Below are positions 1 through 6,161 of a stretch of DNA of 14,426 nt, piece after piece. The position numbers and the translations under genes were made by a program. Each line of letters opens with the position of its first letter. Positions within the stretch are counted from its first letter, which is position 1. This DNA is from Asparagopsis taxiformis. Taxonomy: Eukaryota; Rhodophyta; Florideophyceae; Bonnemaisoniales; Bonnemaisoniaceae. The DNA is taken from the NCBI GenBank assembly GCA_030407315.1, contig JALQPE010002598.1:1-14426 (forward strand), read 5' to 3'. The notes below the pieces were generated by a model. The model was not told where the DNA came from and did not search any database. It saw only the letters and a program-made list of their open reading frames with translations.

Positions 1-982
1 GTCTGGAATGGCTGATTACCCACAAGGAAATCACAAGAAGCTTGCGCGTAGCTAGAAATCTTTTCTTCTTGTACGGTAGTGAGCTGTAGTTTCTGATGAT
101 CGCACGGCCGTTGGAAAGATAATGTCGGAGAGATTGTATGCTTTCCCATCTACCATGTATGGCAATCGTAGCTGCTTCTGTTCCATTACAGTAGTCGTGC
201 AACGCACCGCCAATTCGAGCAGAATGCGGGGTGAGAGTGTCGGGAAGGTCGAAGAAACCAGCCGCCTCCTTAAGCTTGGCAAGGTACCTGGAGTACGGAA
301 TTGGAAATGCACGGCCGGTTTTTGAACTGGTCTCTGCGTAGCGATGTAGGAGGTCTATAACCGACTCCTCGCGGATGGCTGTGAACTGTAGAGGTCCTGT
401 TTTCGCATCCCTGATATTCACACCGACTATCGACTGTGATAGGTGTCTTGTCCGTGTGTCTCCTCGTAATGCAACGTCCTTCCAATCCAGTTTAAGTACC
501 TCTGAAGCTCTCAAGTATCCTCCCCATGCTGTAAGGATTGCTCCTGCTACGATTGGCTCATTAATAGATCGGAGGAAATGGACAATGGCAAGCATGATGT
601 GATGGGTGAGGGGAAGGGCGGAGTGGGATGGAGTCCATTTTTTCCATCCCTTGAGTGCCCTCCTAGCTCGAGGAAGCATACGATTGAGCTCTGGAGCAAC
701 CAATGAAAGGTGAGATATCAGATTAGCTATGTCTTGCTTGCGGCCGGCTGACGCGTCTTCAAGCGCTCTTGTCTCGATGTACTCGCGCAAAGCGATATCC
801 AGCTCATAAGGCGTAGATGGTTCGTGAGAGATGTGTTTCTGGAAGCGTTTGAAGGCTGAAAGATACTTGGCGCGCGTAGCTGGTTTGAGAGTGTCGCGTA
901 TGAGAGGGTGATGGTCAAATATATTATGGCCGCTTTTCCATAGCCCTTTGAGAAAATCAGAACCCGGATATGAAGGTTCCAT
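1..982 (-). CDS. Tyrosine recombinase (YR integrase) of the Ngaro-like element, C-terminus off the left edge
   Basis: The frame is open from 1330 to base 1 without a stop. The first ATG is at 982, giving 327 residues inside the window. The N-terminal part has a helical core-binding stretch (about residues 30-110). The catalytic domain shows R158 (YLRASEV, 511-509), H253 and R256 (TPHSARIGG, 226-215), W279 (HGRW, 148-146) and Y288 (LRHYLS, 121-119). W279 to Y288 is nine residues, the usual spacing from the H/W residue to the nucleophile. The GRW form of that box is typical of DIRS/Ngaro recombinases. It would insert circular cDNA by strand exchange rather than by DDE chemistry. The protein upstream of 982 (ADVASLADIYIG, about 1138-1103) is also in frame and looks real, so translation probably continues from RNase H through a one-base frame change near 1140 rather than starting at 982. 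Confidence 0.88.
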   Translation of the reverse strand, partial: MEPSYPGSDFLKGLWKSGHNIFDHHPLIRDTLKPATRAKYLSAFKRFQKHISHEPSTPYELDIALREYIETRALEDASAGRKQDIANLISHLSLVAPELNRMLPRARRALKGWKKWTPSHSALPLTHHIMLAIVHFLRSINEPIVAGAILTAWGGYLRASEVLKLDWKDVALRGDTRTRHLSQSIVGVNIRDAKTGPLQFTAIREESVIDLLHRYAETSSKTGRAFPIPYSRYLAKLKEAAGFFDLPDTLTPHSARIGGALHDYCNGTEAATIAIHGRWESIQSLRHYLSNGRAIIRNYSSLPYKKKRFLATRKLLVISLWVISHSR

Positions 983-1128
983 GGGGAGAAGAAGAGGTGG
1001 GGGAGCACCAAACGTTCTTCGGATTCTCACTTGTATCGCAGGCGGCAATACTATTGCCGAACAATTATTTCTTACCTGGACGATTCCCTTCTGAAACGCC
1101 CTTCCGATGTAGATATCGGCTAGGGAAG

Positions 1129-1548
1129 CTACGTCCGCGAACTGCGATGTCTGGACGGGCCGTCGGCGGGGTTGCTCTCGGATGGGACGTGTATGAAAAG
1201 AGGTTGTATGTCGTGTGCAATAGCGAGTGCAGCGAAGCGGCGGCAAGGAAGGGCGAGATCTAGTGATGAAGATCTCCCTTTCTGTAGAGCACCTATGACA
1301 ACCAATGAATCGGAGATAATTAACAGGCGGTTACCAGTGATTGGGTAAGATGCCGCCCAGTCGATGGCCAGGACGGCGGCGTGTGCTTCTAGGGCATTGA
1401 TGTGTTCATGACGGCTCCATTTATGCGAGAATGCGACTGACCAATCCAGGCTTTTAACGAGTGCATGTAATTTCACCTGCTCGAGGGTGCTGCGATGTGC
1501 AGGATCGGATAAAACATAGTCCTCGAGGGCCTTACTGTTTCCGCTCGT
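1129..1548 (-). CDS. RNase H domain, second part, of the Ngaro-like element
   Basis: This frame is open from 1548 and ends with TAG at 1131-1129. It carries the second to fourth acidic residues of a retroelement RNase H: Glu in INALEAHAA (1389-1387), Asp in IISDSLV (1311-1309) and Asp in SNPADGPSR (1164-1162). The NPADGPSR ending is characteristic of DIRS/Ngaro RNases H. The first catalytic Asp (VAFDAS, 1591-1589) lies in the preceding RT frame, so the domain is split by a one-base frame change between about 1550 and 1532. No ATG begins this piece, so it is not an independent gene. It should degrade RNA in RNA/DNA hybrids during reverse transcription. Immediately downstream the recombinase continues in the same frame as the RT. 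Confidence 0.82.
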   Translation of the reverse strand, partial: TSGNSKALEDYVLSDPAHRSTLEQVKLHALVKSLDWSVAFSHKWSRHEHINALEAHAAVLAIDWAASYPITGNRLLIISDSLVVIGALQKGRSSSLDLALPCRRFAALAIAHDIQPLFIHVPSESNPADGPSRHRSSRT

Positions 1549-2995
1549 TTAGTCGTGCGAAGCAGACCCCTGCTGCGGTGTTAGATGCATCGAAGGCGAC
1601 AATCATATTCCACGTAGGGCGCTGGAGACGGACAGAAGACTTCGGCAGGAGGCGCACCACTGTGAACAATTCGCGCTTTACCACTGGGGCTAAAGGTCTG
1701 TTTTGCGATTTGCCGTTGTTGACATAATGAAAGGAGTGTAGGAGTGTGGAGAGCAATGGGCGTATTCCCAACGCAATCCATACCAAGCGTCCAATCGTGG
1801 ACTGCAACTCGCTTGGAGAAATGCGGTTACCGGATATGACACGCAATGTGTGCGCAACAGCTGATCGGAGTTTGCTCGCCATTGGTCTCATAGCCTGTCT
1901 ATCAAGGTGAACCATCCATCCCATGAACGGCATAGATGATGTAATTACACTTCCCATAGGTGATGATTTAGACGCTTTGCGCGGAAGTCCGAAGGATTGG
2001 AAAACGTGGTCACAGACTCGGTTAAACTCTATTATCGCTTCAGGCTTCCAATTAATGCATATGGGGTTAATGTCATCTAGGATGTGAAGTAGCAGTACAT
2101 CTCCCAAGTGAAGCCGGATTAAGCCATTTGCTCGTTGTAAGGGTACCAAGCGTGTTGTTTTCGGTATGGTAACTGACACTGAAGAAAGGCGCAGAATGCC
2201 GAATGCACGCTCCATGCAGCGTTTTGCGATAGTATGGGCAATGTAAACAGCCCATTTAAATCCCATTGGTAGTGTAGCTTGCAGCGGGCGAATGAATTCG
2301 TCAGGAGAAATCTGCCTGTCAAACGCCGTTCTGAGTTTTTCAAGCGTAGTAGTACTGAGAGTGGAAGCTCTTACAGGTGAGAGGGGCATGAGCCGAGACA
2401 AAGCCAGCGGCAATCGTATGTTGTGAAACATGTTTTCTATATCAAAATAAAACCCTGACAGCTTGGAATCTGTAGGGAGACGAATGTGATTGAATAAGTC
2501 TGGGCTGGGTAGCTGGATGAGAGGTGGCTCAGGCATAAATTCGTTCTGGAATCTAGGCCAGCTGATCATTCTGTCACTTTGGGCATCCTTGCGGACGGCA
2601 AACGATGTCATCGTTAGTTTTGTCGCTAATTGATTGTATTGTGGAGTTTCCGATTTCGGATCGGACCATGATACAACTCCTACTGCGTATGCCTTATCCA
2701 GGATAGTAGGGTAGTGCCCCTCTAGCGCGTGCACGCAGGGTTTGGGGAAAGGGAAGCCTGAAGCGGCCGCGTCGACCAATGGTTGGGTGAAATATTCACC
2801 GACAGGGTCCGCTACCCAGGAGCGGAAGGATGGTGGCATTAGCTGGAGCCACTGGAACTTTTGAGCCACTGTTTGTTTGGGTAGGTCTACTCTGCGGGCG
2901 TCCAGCAGCGTGAAATTTCCCCTGTCAGCTGCATTAGTGCTAGCGACTTCTTCTGGAATTTGAGGACTGCTTCCCAATCCTTCCTGACCGTGCAA
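1532..2995 (-). CDS. Reverse transcriptase plus first strand of RNase H, Ngaro-like element
   Basis: This is an open frame of about 487 codons. RT motif A is visible as FYFDIENMFHNIRLP (catalytic Asp at 2443-2441). The LPMGFKWAVYIAHT segment corresponds to the template-grip motif B. The metal-binding pair is in LLLHILDDINPI (Asp-Asp at 2077-2072). MPFMGWMVHLD and an RLVWIALGIRPL segment follow, as in DIRS/Ngaro RT thumb/connection regions. The frame ends at TAA 1534-1532, just after the first RNase H strand VAFDASNTAAGV. The nominal start is not an ATG (TTG at 2995), and the frame overlaps the upstream ORF by 109 bp, so it is probably reached by a frame change from that ORF. The residue two before the catalytic Asp pair, normally aromatic, is Ile. 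Confidence 0.88.
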   Translation of the reverse strand: MHGQEGLGSSPQIPEEVASTNAADRGNFTLLDARRVDLPKQTVAQKFQWLQLMPPSFRSWVADPVGEYFTQPLVDAAASGFPFPKPCVHALEGHYPTILDKAYAVGVVSWSDPKSETPQYNQLATKLTMTSFAVRKDAQSDRMISWPRFQNEFMPEPPLIQLPSPDLFNHIRLPTDSKLSGFYFDIENMFHNIRLPLALSRLMPLSPVRASTLSTTTLEKLRTAFDRQISPDEFIRPLQATLPMGFKWAVYIAHTIAKRCMERAFGILRLSSVSVTIPKTTRLVPLQRANGLIRLHLGDVLLLHILDDINPICINWKPEAIIEFNRVCDHVFQSFGLPRKASKSSPMGSVITSSMPFMGWMVHLDRQAMRPMASKLRSAVAHTLRVISGNRISPSELQSTIGRLVWIALGIRPLLSTLLHSFHYVNNGKSQNRPLAPVVKRELFTVVRLLPKSSVRLQRPTWNMIVAFDASNTAAGVCFARLNERKQ

Positions 2996-3960
2996 AACGG
3001 TTGTGGCGCAATCTCTGCCGGAATGCAGAGCGTGACGTTACGAAAATCTACCTCCCCGATAGAGTTAGCGAGATCGGACAAGCGGTTGGACACGGATAGG
3101 ACGGCTCGATGTGTAGCAGGACTGCGATGTTTTGGGCTCGCAGTTTCGGCGGCTTTTCCAGAATAAAGGAAATCGAGAGCCTTGAGTACGTGACACACTT
3201 GTGTACTTAAGAGCTCCGCTGAAAATTGGGAGAGGGGGAAGGTGCGCCTTGAAGGGAAGTTGTCTAGATCTAGACTGCGCGAGGTTCTGGGGGTTGGTCT
3301 CTCTGCCGGTCCGTTTCGAAGCGTCTGTTGGCCTTCCGCCTTCCCCGAAACGACTTTTGGGCCGATGATCGCAGTGGGGGAACCATTCGTATCATGGCTG
3401 CGTTTGTCCTGGTCTCCGCTGAGATATGATGCATGCGACTGTTTTCCAAAAGTGGTACCACGAGTCCGTCGTCTCTTTGGGTTTCGAGAGCAGGTTTGTA
3501 CCCTTCCCAGATCACGGCCCTCGTGTGCTCCGGATTCCTGTTGTGCGTTTCCTCCACTTTTAGAATCGTGTACAGCCGTCTCAATGCTACCTCCATCCAC
3601 GGGCATGAGAGGAGGGCTGACGTCGGGGACGGGTACTGCATCAACGTGATGTGTAGAACACGAGCCAATGTCAGCGCTTCCAATTCTATCTGTTCGGGAT
3701 GGTTTCCTGCTTGCCAGTACGGTCTTGTGCGGACATAATTCTCTACTGTCATCCCGTGTTTTATAAAGTTGTAGAGAATTGATGGGCCGATTATCTCTGT
3801 CACGGCTAGCAGGATTGTTGAAGTTCCATGCGATGGATAGGGCGGAAGCTGGGACGGCAAACGCACGGAACTTCGCCGTCCCGTCTGAAAATCCCCCCTT
3901 CAATCGAGGGAGCGGGAGCAGAAGCGATAGGGACACCACCGATCTGCGTTGTAGACTCAT
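2887..3960 (-). CDS. Gag C-terminus / Pol N-terminus ORF overlapping the RT frame
   Basis: A 357-codon open frame. Only parts look like real protein. The stretch around 3890-3820 (FSDGTAKFRAFAVPASAL) and the second half, from about 3260 to 2887 (LSQFSAELLSTQVCHVLKALDF onward), have normal amphipathic composition. The middle, rich in R, S, D and G, is probably the wrong frame, and there the 3866-3270 frame is better. No known domain, zinc knuckle or protease motif was recognised. Its last 109 bp overlap the RT ORF, and going from one to the other needs a -1 change. I looked for a classical X XXY YYZ slippery heptamer in the overlap and found none in the right phase. Function in the Gag/Pol junction is inferred from position only. 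Confidence 0.5.
   Translation of the reverse strand: MSLQRRSVVSLSLLLPLPRLKGGFSDGTAKFRAFAVPASALSIAWNFNNPASRDRDNRPINSLQLYKTRDDSRELCPHKTVLASRKPSRTDRIGSADIGSCSTHHVDAVPVPDVSPPLMPVDGGSIETAVHDSKSGGNAQQESGAHEGRDLGRVQTCSRNPKRRRTRGTTFGKQSHASYLSGDQDKRSHDTNGSPTAIIGPKVVSGKAEGQQTLRNGPAERPTPRTSRSLDLDNFPSRRTFPLSQFSAELLSTQVCHVLKALDFLYSGKAAETASPKHRSPATHRAVLSVSNRLSDLANSIGEVDFRNVTLCIPAEIAPQPFCTVRKDWEAVLKFQKKSLALMQLTGEISRCWTPAE
3270..3866 (-). CDS. Gag, second part (frame-changed continuation)
   Basis: A 198-codon open frame. Its first about 130 residues read as ordinary globular protein: AVTEIIGPSILYNFIKHGM, then YWQAGNHPEQIELEALTLAR and VALRRLYTILKVEETHN. The end becomes strongly basic (RGRRKANRRFETDRQR), which would suit nucleic-acid binding, although the true frame may already have changed by there. 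It lies between the Gag N-terminal ORF and the Gag/Pol ORF, overlaps both, and has no convincing start of its own. I read it as the continuation of Gag after one or two single-base frame changes near 3890-3820. No CCHC zinc knuckle is visible, and many YR-element Gags lack one. Confidence 0.55.
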   Translation of the reverse strand: MRLPSQLPPYPSHGTSTILLAVTEIIGPSILYNFIKHGMTVENYVRTRPYWQAGNHPEQIELEALTLARVLHITLMQYPSPTSALLSCPWMEVALRRLYTILKVEETHNRNPEHTRAVIWEGYKPALETQRDDGLVVPLLENSRMHHISAETRTNAAMIRMVPPLRSSAQKSFRGRRKANRRFETDRQRDQPPEPRAV

Positions 3961-4699
3961 TCGCTAGAATTGGGGTTGCATCATGTGCATTTGGAGGGGA
4001 TATGACATTACCAGGATTTCTGGCATCTAAATTGGCACAACGAGCTCGCAGATCGTGATTCTTTTCCTCTTCGATGTCCAGAAGGTCGCTAATTGCATTG
4101 AATTTCCAAGACAGGACGGTGGCAAGGTTTCGCAAAGCGGCGTCGTCCAGATTCAAACTACGAAGGTCAGGGAGGCTCTGGCGCGCTCTAATTCCCGAGT
4201 TGAGCAAGTCGTTCAGTCGCTGCGGTCGTTCCTCTGCGACCGCTAACAGCTCTGATGGTTTCATCTCCATTAGGGCTTCAAATGCCTCATTTGGGGTTGG
4301 TCCCCTGAGCGGTAGATGGGGTGACTCTACTGCTCGCGCATCGTCTCGCATCTGAAGGATTGTTTCGAGGGGTGCTGAGTGGTTCAGAGAGAAGCGGGCT
4401 TTAATCTCTGCTGGAGCGTCCTGATAGAGCTGAAAAAGTTGGTTCATGCTAAAGCTTAGCAGCGTCCTGATTTCAGCAGACGCAATTGTACTGAAGCGGA
4501 TTGATGGAGGCTCCGGAGGACTCTCACGACGCAGCTGTGAGCCGTGGGGTCTAGAGGATGGGTTGGAAGAGTTGGTTGGTAACGCCTCTGTTCTTCGGCG
4601 AATCGTATCTTGTCCGTCTGAGAGGCTAGGATAAGTCCTTTTGCGCGCTTGTACTCTGTTCGGTCCATCCCCAGTGCTGTCTGGGGGAGTAGGGTCCAT
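3806..4699 (-). CDS. Gag-like protein, N-terminal part, Ngaro-like element
   Basis: A 297-codon ORF starting at a true ATG (4699-4697). The first about 80 residues are rich in P, S and R and look disordered. They are followed by a helical region (IRTLLSFSMNQLFQLYQDAP, then LDDAALRNLATVLSWKFNAI and SDLLDIEEEKNHDLRARC) of the kind expected in a capsid or coiled-coil Gag. The last about 30 residues, after IEGG, have unusual composition (CVCRPSFRPIHR) and are probably out of frame; better protein is found in the neighbouring frames. Position as the first ORF, before RT, is the main reason for calling it Gag. There is no sequence motif that proves it. Confidence 0.65.
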   Translation of the reverse strand: MDPTPPDSTGDGPNRVQARKRTYPSLSDGQDTIRRRTEALPTNSSNPSSRPHGSQLRRESPPEPPSIRFSTIASAEIRTLLSFSMNQLFQLYQDAPAEIKARFSLNHSAPLETILQMRDDARAVESPHLPLRGPTPNEAFEALMEMKPSELLAVAEERPQRLNDLLNSGIRARQSLPDLRSLNLDDAALRNLATVLSWKFNAISDLLDIEEEKNHDLRARCANLDARNPGNVISPPNAHDATPILANESTTQIGGVPIASAPAPSIEGGIFRRDGEVPCVCRPSFRPIHRMELQQSC

Positions 4700-5078
4700 C
4701 TAGGTAAAAACAAAAACTTAAGTGGAAGAGCAAGGGTGAGGCGGCACGGTGACGCAGTAGCTAGAGGCGACTAGTTGACAATTCCCTGAACGATGCGAGA
4801 GCCTGCGCGTCGCGAATGACTGGTTTCCTTGGCGGCAGATGATCCTTCGGTGCAGCTCTGGATTTGTATTCCATGACAAACGCCGTCGTCGGGTGGTAAA
4901 TCAATTTGGTTCCTATCAGCTTGACTCTGTAGGAGTCGGAATGCAGGGGCAAGAGTTGCATACTGTATCGCAAACAGATTTTACCGCCAAATTAGCCACC
5001 GTGCCTCATACTTTCGTTGTGAAGTTAAAATATCTTCTTCGTTCCTTGAAACCCTATTCCCATCCGCATTTCGAGCTC
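4700..5078. other. Leader or flank of the Ngaro-like element, no recognised gene
   Basis: This 379-bp stretch separates the Ngaro gag ATG from the Copia target duplication. It probably holds the promoter, leader or part of the 5' terminal repeat of the Ngaro-like element, but no repeat could be matched inside the window. A minus-strand ORF of 70 codons (4973-4761) has fairly protein-like content (GTKLIYHPTTAFVMEY) but no recognisable domain. On the minus strand, directly before the gag ATG, there is a T-rich run followed by ACCTAG, which resembles a 3' splice site. No matching donor could be assigned. Confidence 0.4.
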
Positions 5079-5083
5079 TACAC
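5079..5083. repeat. Left target-site duplication TACAC of Copia element 1
   Basis: TACAC directly precedes the TG of the 5' LTR and is repeated exactly at 9602-9606, after the CA of the 3' LTR. Five bases is the usual duplication for Ty1/Copia integrases. Confidence 0.92.
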
Positions 5084-5194
5084 TGACGAATAACTCACAT
5101 ATTACACTAGCATTACAGTACACACAAGTCATATTTAAGCGGATCTACGCCGACGATCTCCAACATAAAGCCACGAACACGGACTTCTTCAACA
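5084..5194 (+). repeat. 5' LTR of Copia element 1, with internal deletion
   Basis: It starts TGACGAATAACT and ends CTTCTTCAACA. It matches the 3' LTR (9447-9601) at every aligned base except for two indels: 43 bp missing between two ATAACT hexamers, and one A missing in the AATAAAG box (here CATAAAG). The promoter-like ATATTTAA remains. Confidence 0.93.
5131..5138 (+). promoter_or_regulatory. TATA-like box ATATTTAA in the 5' LTR
   Basis: ATATTTAA sits 57 bp before the LTR end. The same box is present in the 3' LTR, and TATTTAA occupies the equivalent place in the putative LTR of Copia element 2 (10563-10569). Conservation between otherwise different LTRs supports a core promoter role. Confidence 0.5.
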
Positions 5195-5208
5195 GGTTAT
5201 GAGCCCTG
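5195..5208 (+). other. Primer binding site: anticodon arm of initiator tRNA-Met (half-tRNA priming)
   Basis: GGTTATGAGCCC begins directly after the LTR. Its complement, GGGCTCATAACC, is the anticodon stem-loop (CAU) of an initiator-type tRNA-Met, not a tRNA 3' end. Drosophila copia and yeast Ty5 prime in this way from the 5' half of tRNA-iMet (family knowledge). The match extends a few bases to about 5208 if the host tRNA resembles the yeast one. Confidence 0.78.
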
Positions 5209-5375
5209 ACGTTCCGCTGCGCAACCCGCCCACCCCCCCTTCTCCTGAAACACAACTCCACGAGCTCCGGCGACAACGACCCCATCCGCTCCGGCGACGA
5301 CAACCCCATCCGCTCCGGCGACGACACCGCACACCTCCCAATGGCATCAGGAACTACCCACTCGTTTCCCATTAG
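5199..5375 (+). other. 58-codon ORF starting at the ATG inside the primer site
   Basis: The sense strand of a primer site complementary to a CAU anticodon necessarily contains ATG. Here that ATG (5199-5201) opens a frame of 58 codons, rich in P, R and H, ending at TAG 5373-5375, past the gag ATG at 5341. It covers the 24-bp repeats. It could be an upstream ORF, or the true N-terminus of Gag separated from the rest by a one-base change. No homology is recognised. Confidence 0.35.
5264..5335 (+). repeat. Three 24-bp tandem repeats in the Copia 1 leader
   Basis: The unit begins GCTCCGGCGACGACAA and continues with CCCCATCC. Copies lie at 5264-5287, 5288-5311 and 5312-5335; the first and last are slightly diverged. 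The period is a multiple of three, so the repeats keep any frame open. Absent from the leader of Copia element 2. Confidence 0.85.
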
Positions 5376-6161
5376 TCACCAACTGGAGATACCTCCTTTG
5401 ACATTTACCAACTATATCCCATGGAAGATCAGCGTCGAACACTTTGCCCATACGCAGCAGATCCATGATTATCTCCTCCAACCTATCCCAGACTCCCCTG
5501 ATCTTGCGATCAAAAGCGCACATAACGAGAAACACACTCAGGCCCAATTCTCGTCGTATCCACACTTTCCGCAGAAATCTTAGAGCACTTCACAGATATC
5601 ACACTTTCCGGTCCGGTCCACAATCTTGGGCTGCAATCAATAATCTCCTCGCTGCAACACATCCTGCCCATTCCCCTGACCATCTCCGCCGCCAGGCCCG
5701 TGCGGTCACATGGACATCATCCATGTCTGTCATGGATTACGTGGAACAACACCTCAACATCCGAAAGCTAATGATTCGAGCAAATTATCCAGAGATTCCA
5801 ATGAACAAACCACAAACGCCTTTATCCTCGAAGGACTTGAACGTCACTCAGACTGGACTTCGCTCCTTCTCACGGTTTCGGCTCACAATGAAATCCACCC
5901 TGAGTCACCTCTCTCCCAAGCGCAGATTATCACATTAATGCTCAAGCATGAAGACATCAATAAGCGCTCTGTACCACCGGCACCACCAAGCTTCCGTGCA
6001 CCTCGCCCTCGCCAACACCGGCGCAACAATGTTCCCATCCGAGCCACTAATAATTACTCCTCTGTTCCCTTCCATCCGGCCAACAACATTCACCCACCCC
6101 TGGCCATCATGGACAATGGTGTCGATATCATGGATCTCCGCGACATGACACAACGAGGTGT
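5341..6161 (+). pseudogene. gag of Copia element 1, split over several frames
   Basis: The ATG at 5341 opens a Copia-type Gag N-terminus (IPPLTFTNYIPWKISVEHF, matching the common NYxxWK pattern). That frame stops at 5583, but the homologous protein continues in neighbouring frames. Frame 3 runs from about 5535 (ILVVSTLSAEILEHFTDI), frame 2 from about 5630 (DYVEQHLNIRKLMIRANYPEI), frame 1 from about 5800 (TNAFILEGLERHSDW) and frame 3 from about 6060. The last segment ends with the zinc knuckle C-x2-H-x4-H-x4-C (WCRYHGSPRHDTTRC, 6117-6161). The same segments, in the same order, are found in Copia element 2, which is how the frames were chosen. Every change goes one base back, so each looks like a one-base loss. 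Gag would form the particle and bind RNA; this copy cannot make it in one piece as written. Confidence 0.82.

Larger units (their letters stand above)
1..4699 (-). mobile_element. Ngaro/DIRS-like tyrosine-recombinase retrotransposon, partial (3' end outside window)
   Basis: Read right to left, the minus strand encodes a Gag-like protein, a reverse transcriptase, RNase H and a tyrosine recombinase. RT plus RNase H plus recombinase, with no DDE integrase or protease, defines the DIRS order of retrotransposons. The order RT-RNase H-recombinase, with about 150 bp between the last two and no room for the DIRS methyltransferase, matches the Ngaro superfamily (family knowledge). Terminal split direct repeats could not be seen: the 3' end is beyond base 1 and the 5' end, to the right of the gag ATG at 4699, is undefined. 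The reading frame changes several times, so this copy is probably defective or contains sequence errors. Confidence 0.85.

Noticed and set aside
1129..1330. Methyltransferase domain of a true DIRS element
   Set aside because: There is no space between RNase H and the recombinase and no DPPY-like motif was seen in the pol frames.
2887..2995. Programmed -1 frameshift at the Gag/Pol overlap of the Ngaro-like element
   Set aside because: No X XXY YYZ heptamer in the correct phase; the copy has other indels, so a mutation explains it as well.
3242..3649. 135-codon plus-strand ORF opposite gag
   Set aside because: It is antisense to the better-supported Gag and Gag/Pol frames and has no recognisable motif.
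5264..5335. CRISPR-like repeat array
   Set aside because: The units are directly adjacent with no spacers, only three copies, in a retrotransposon leader.
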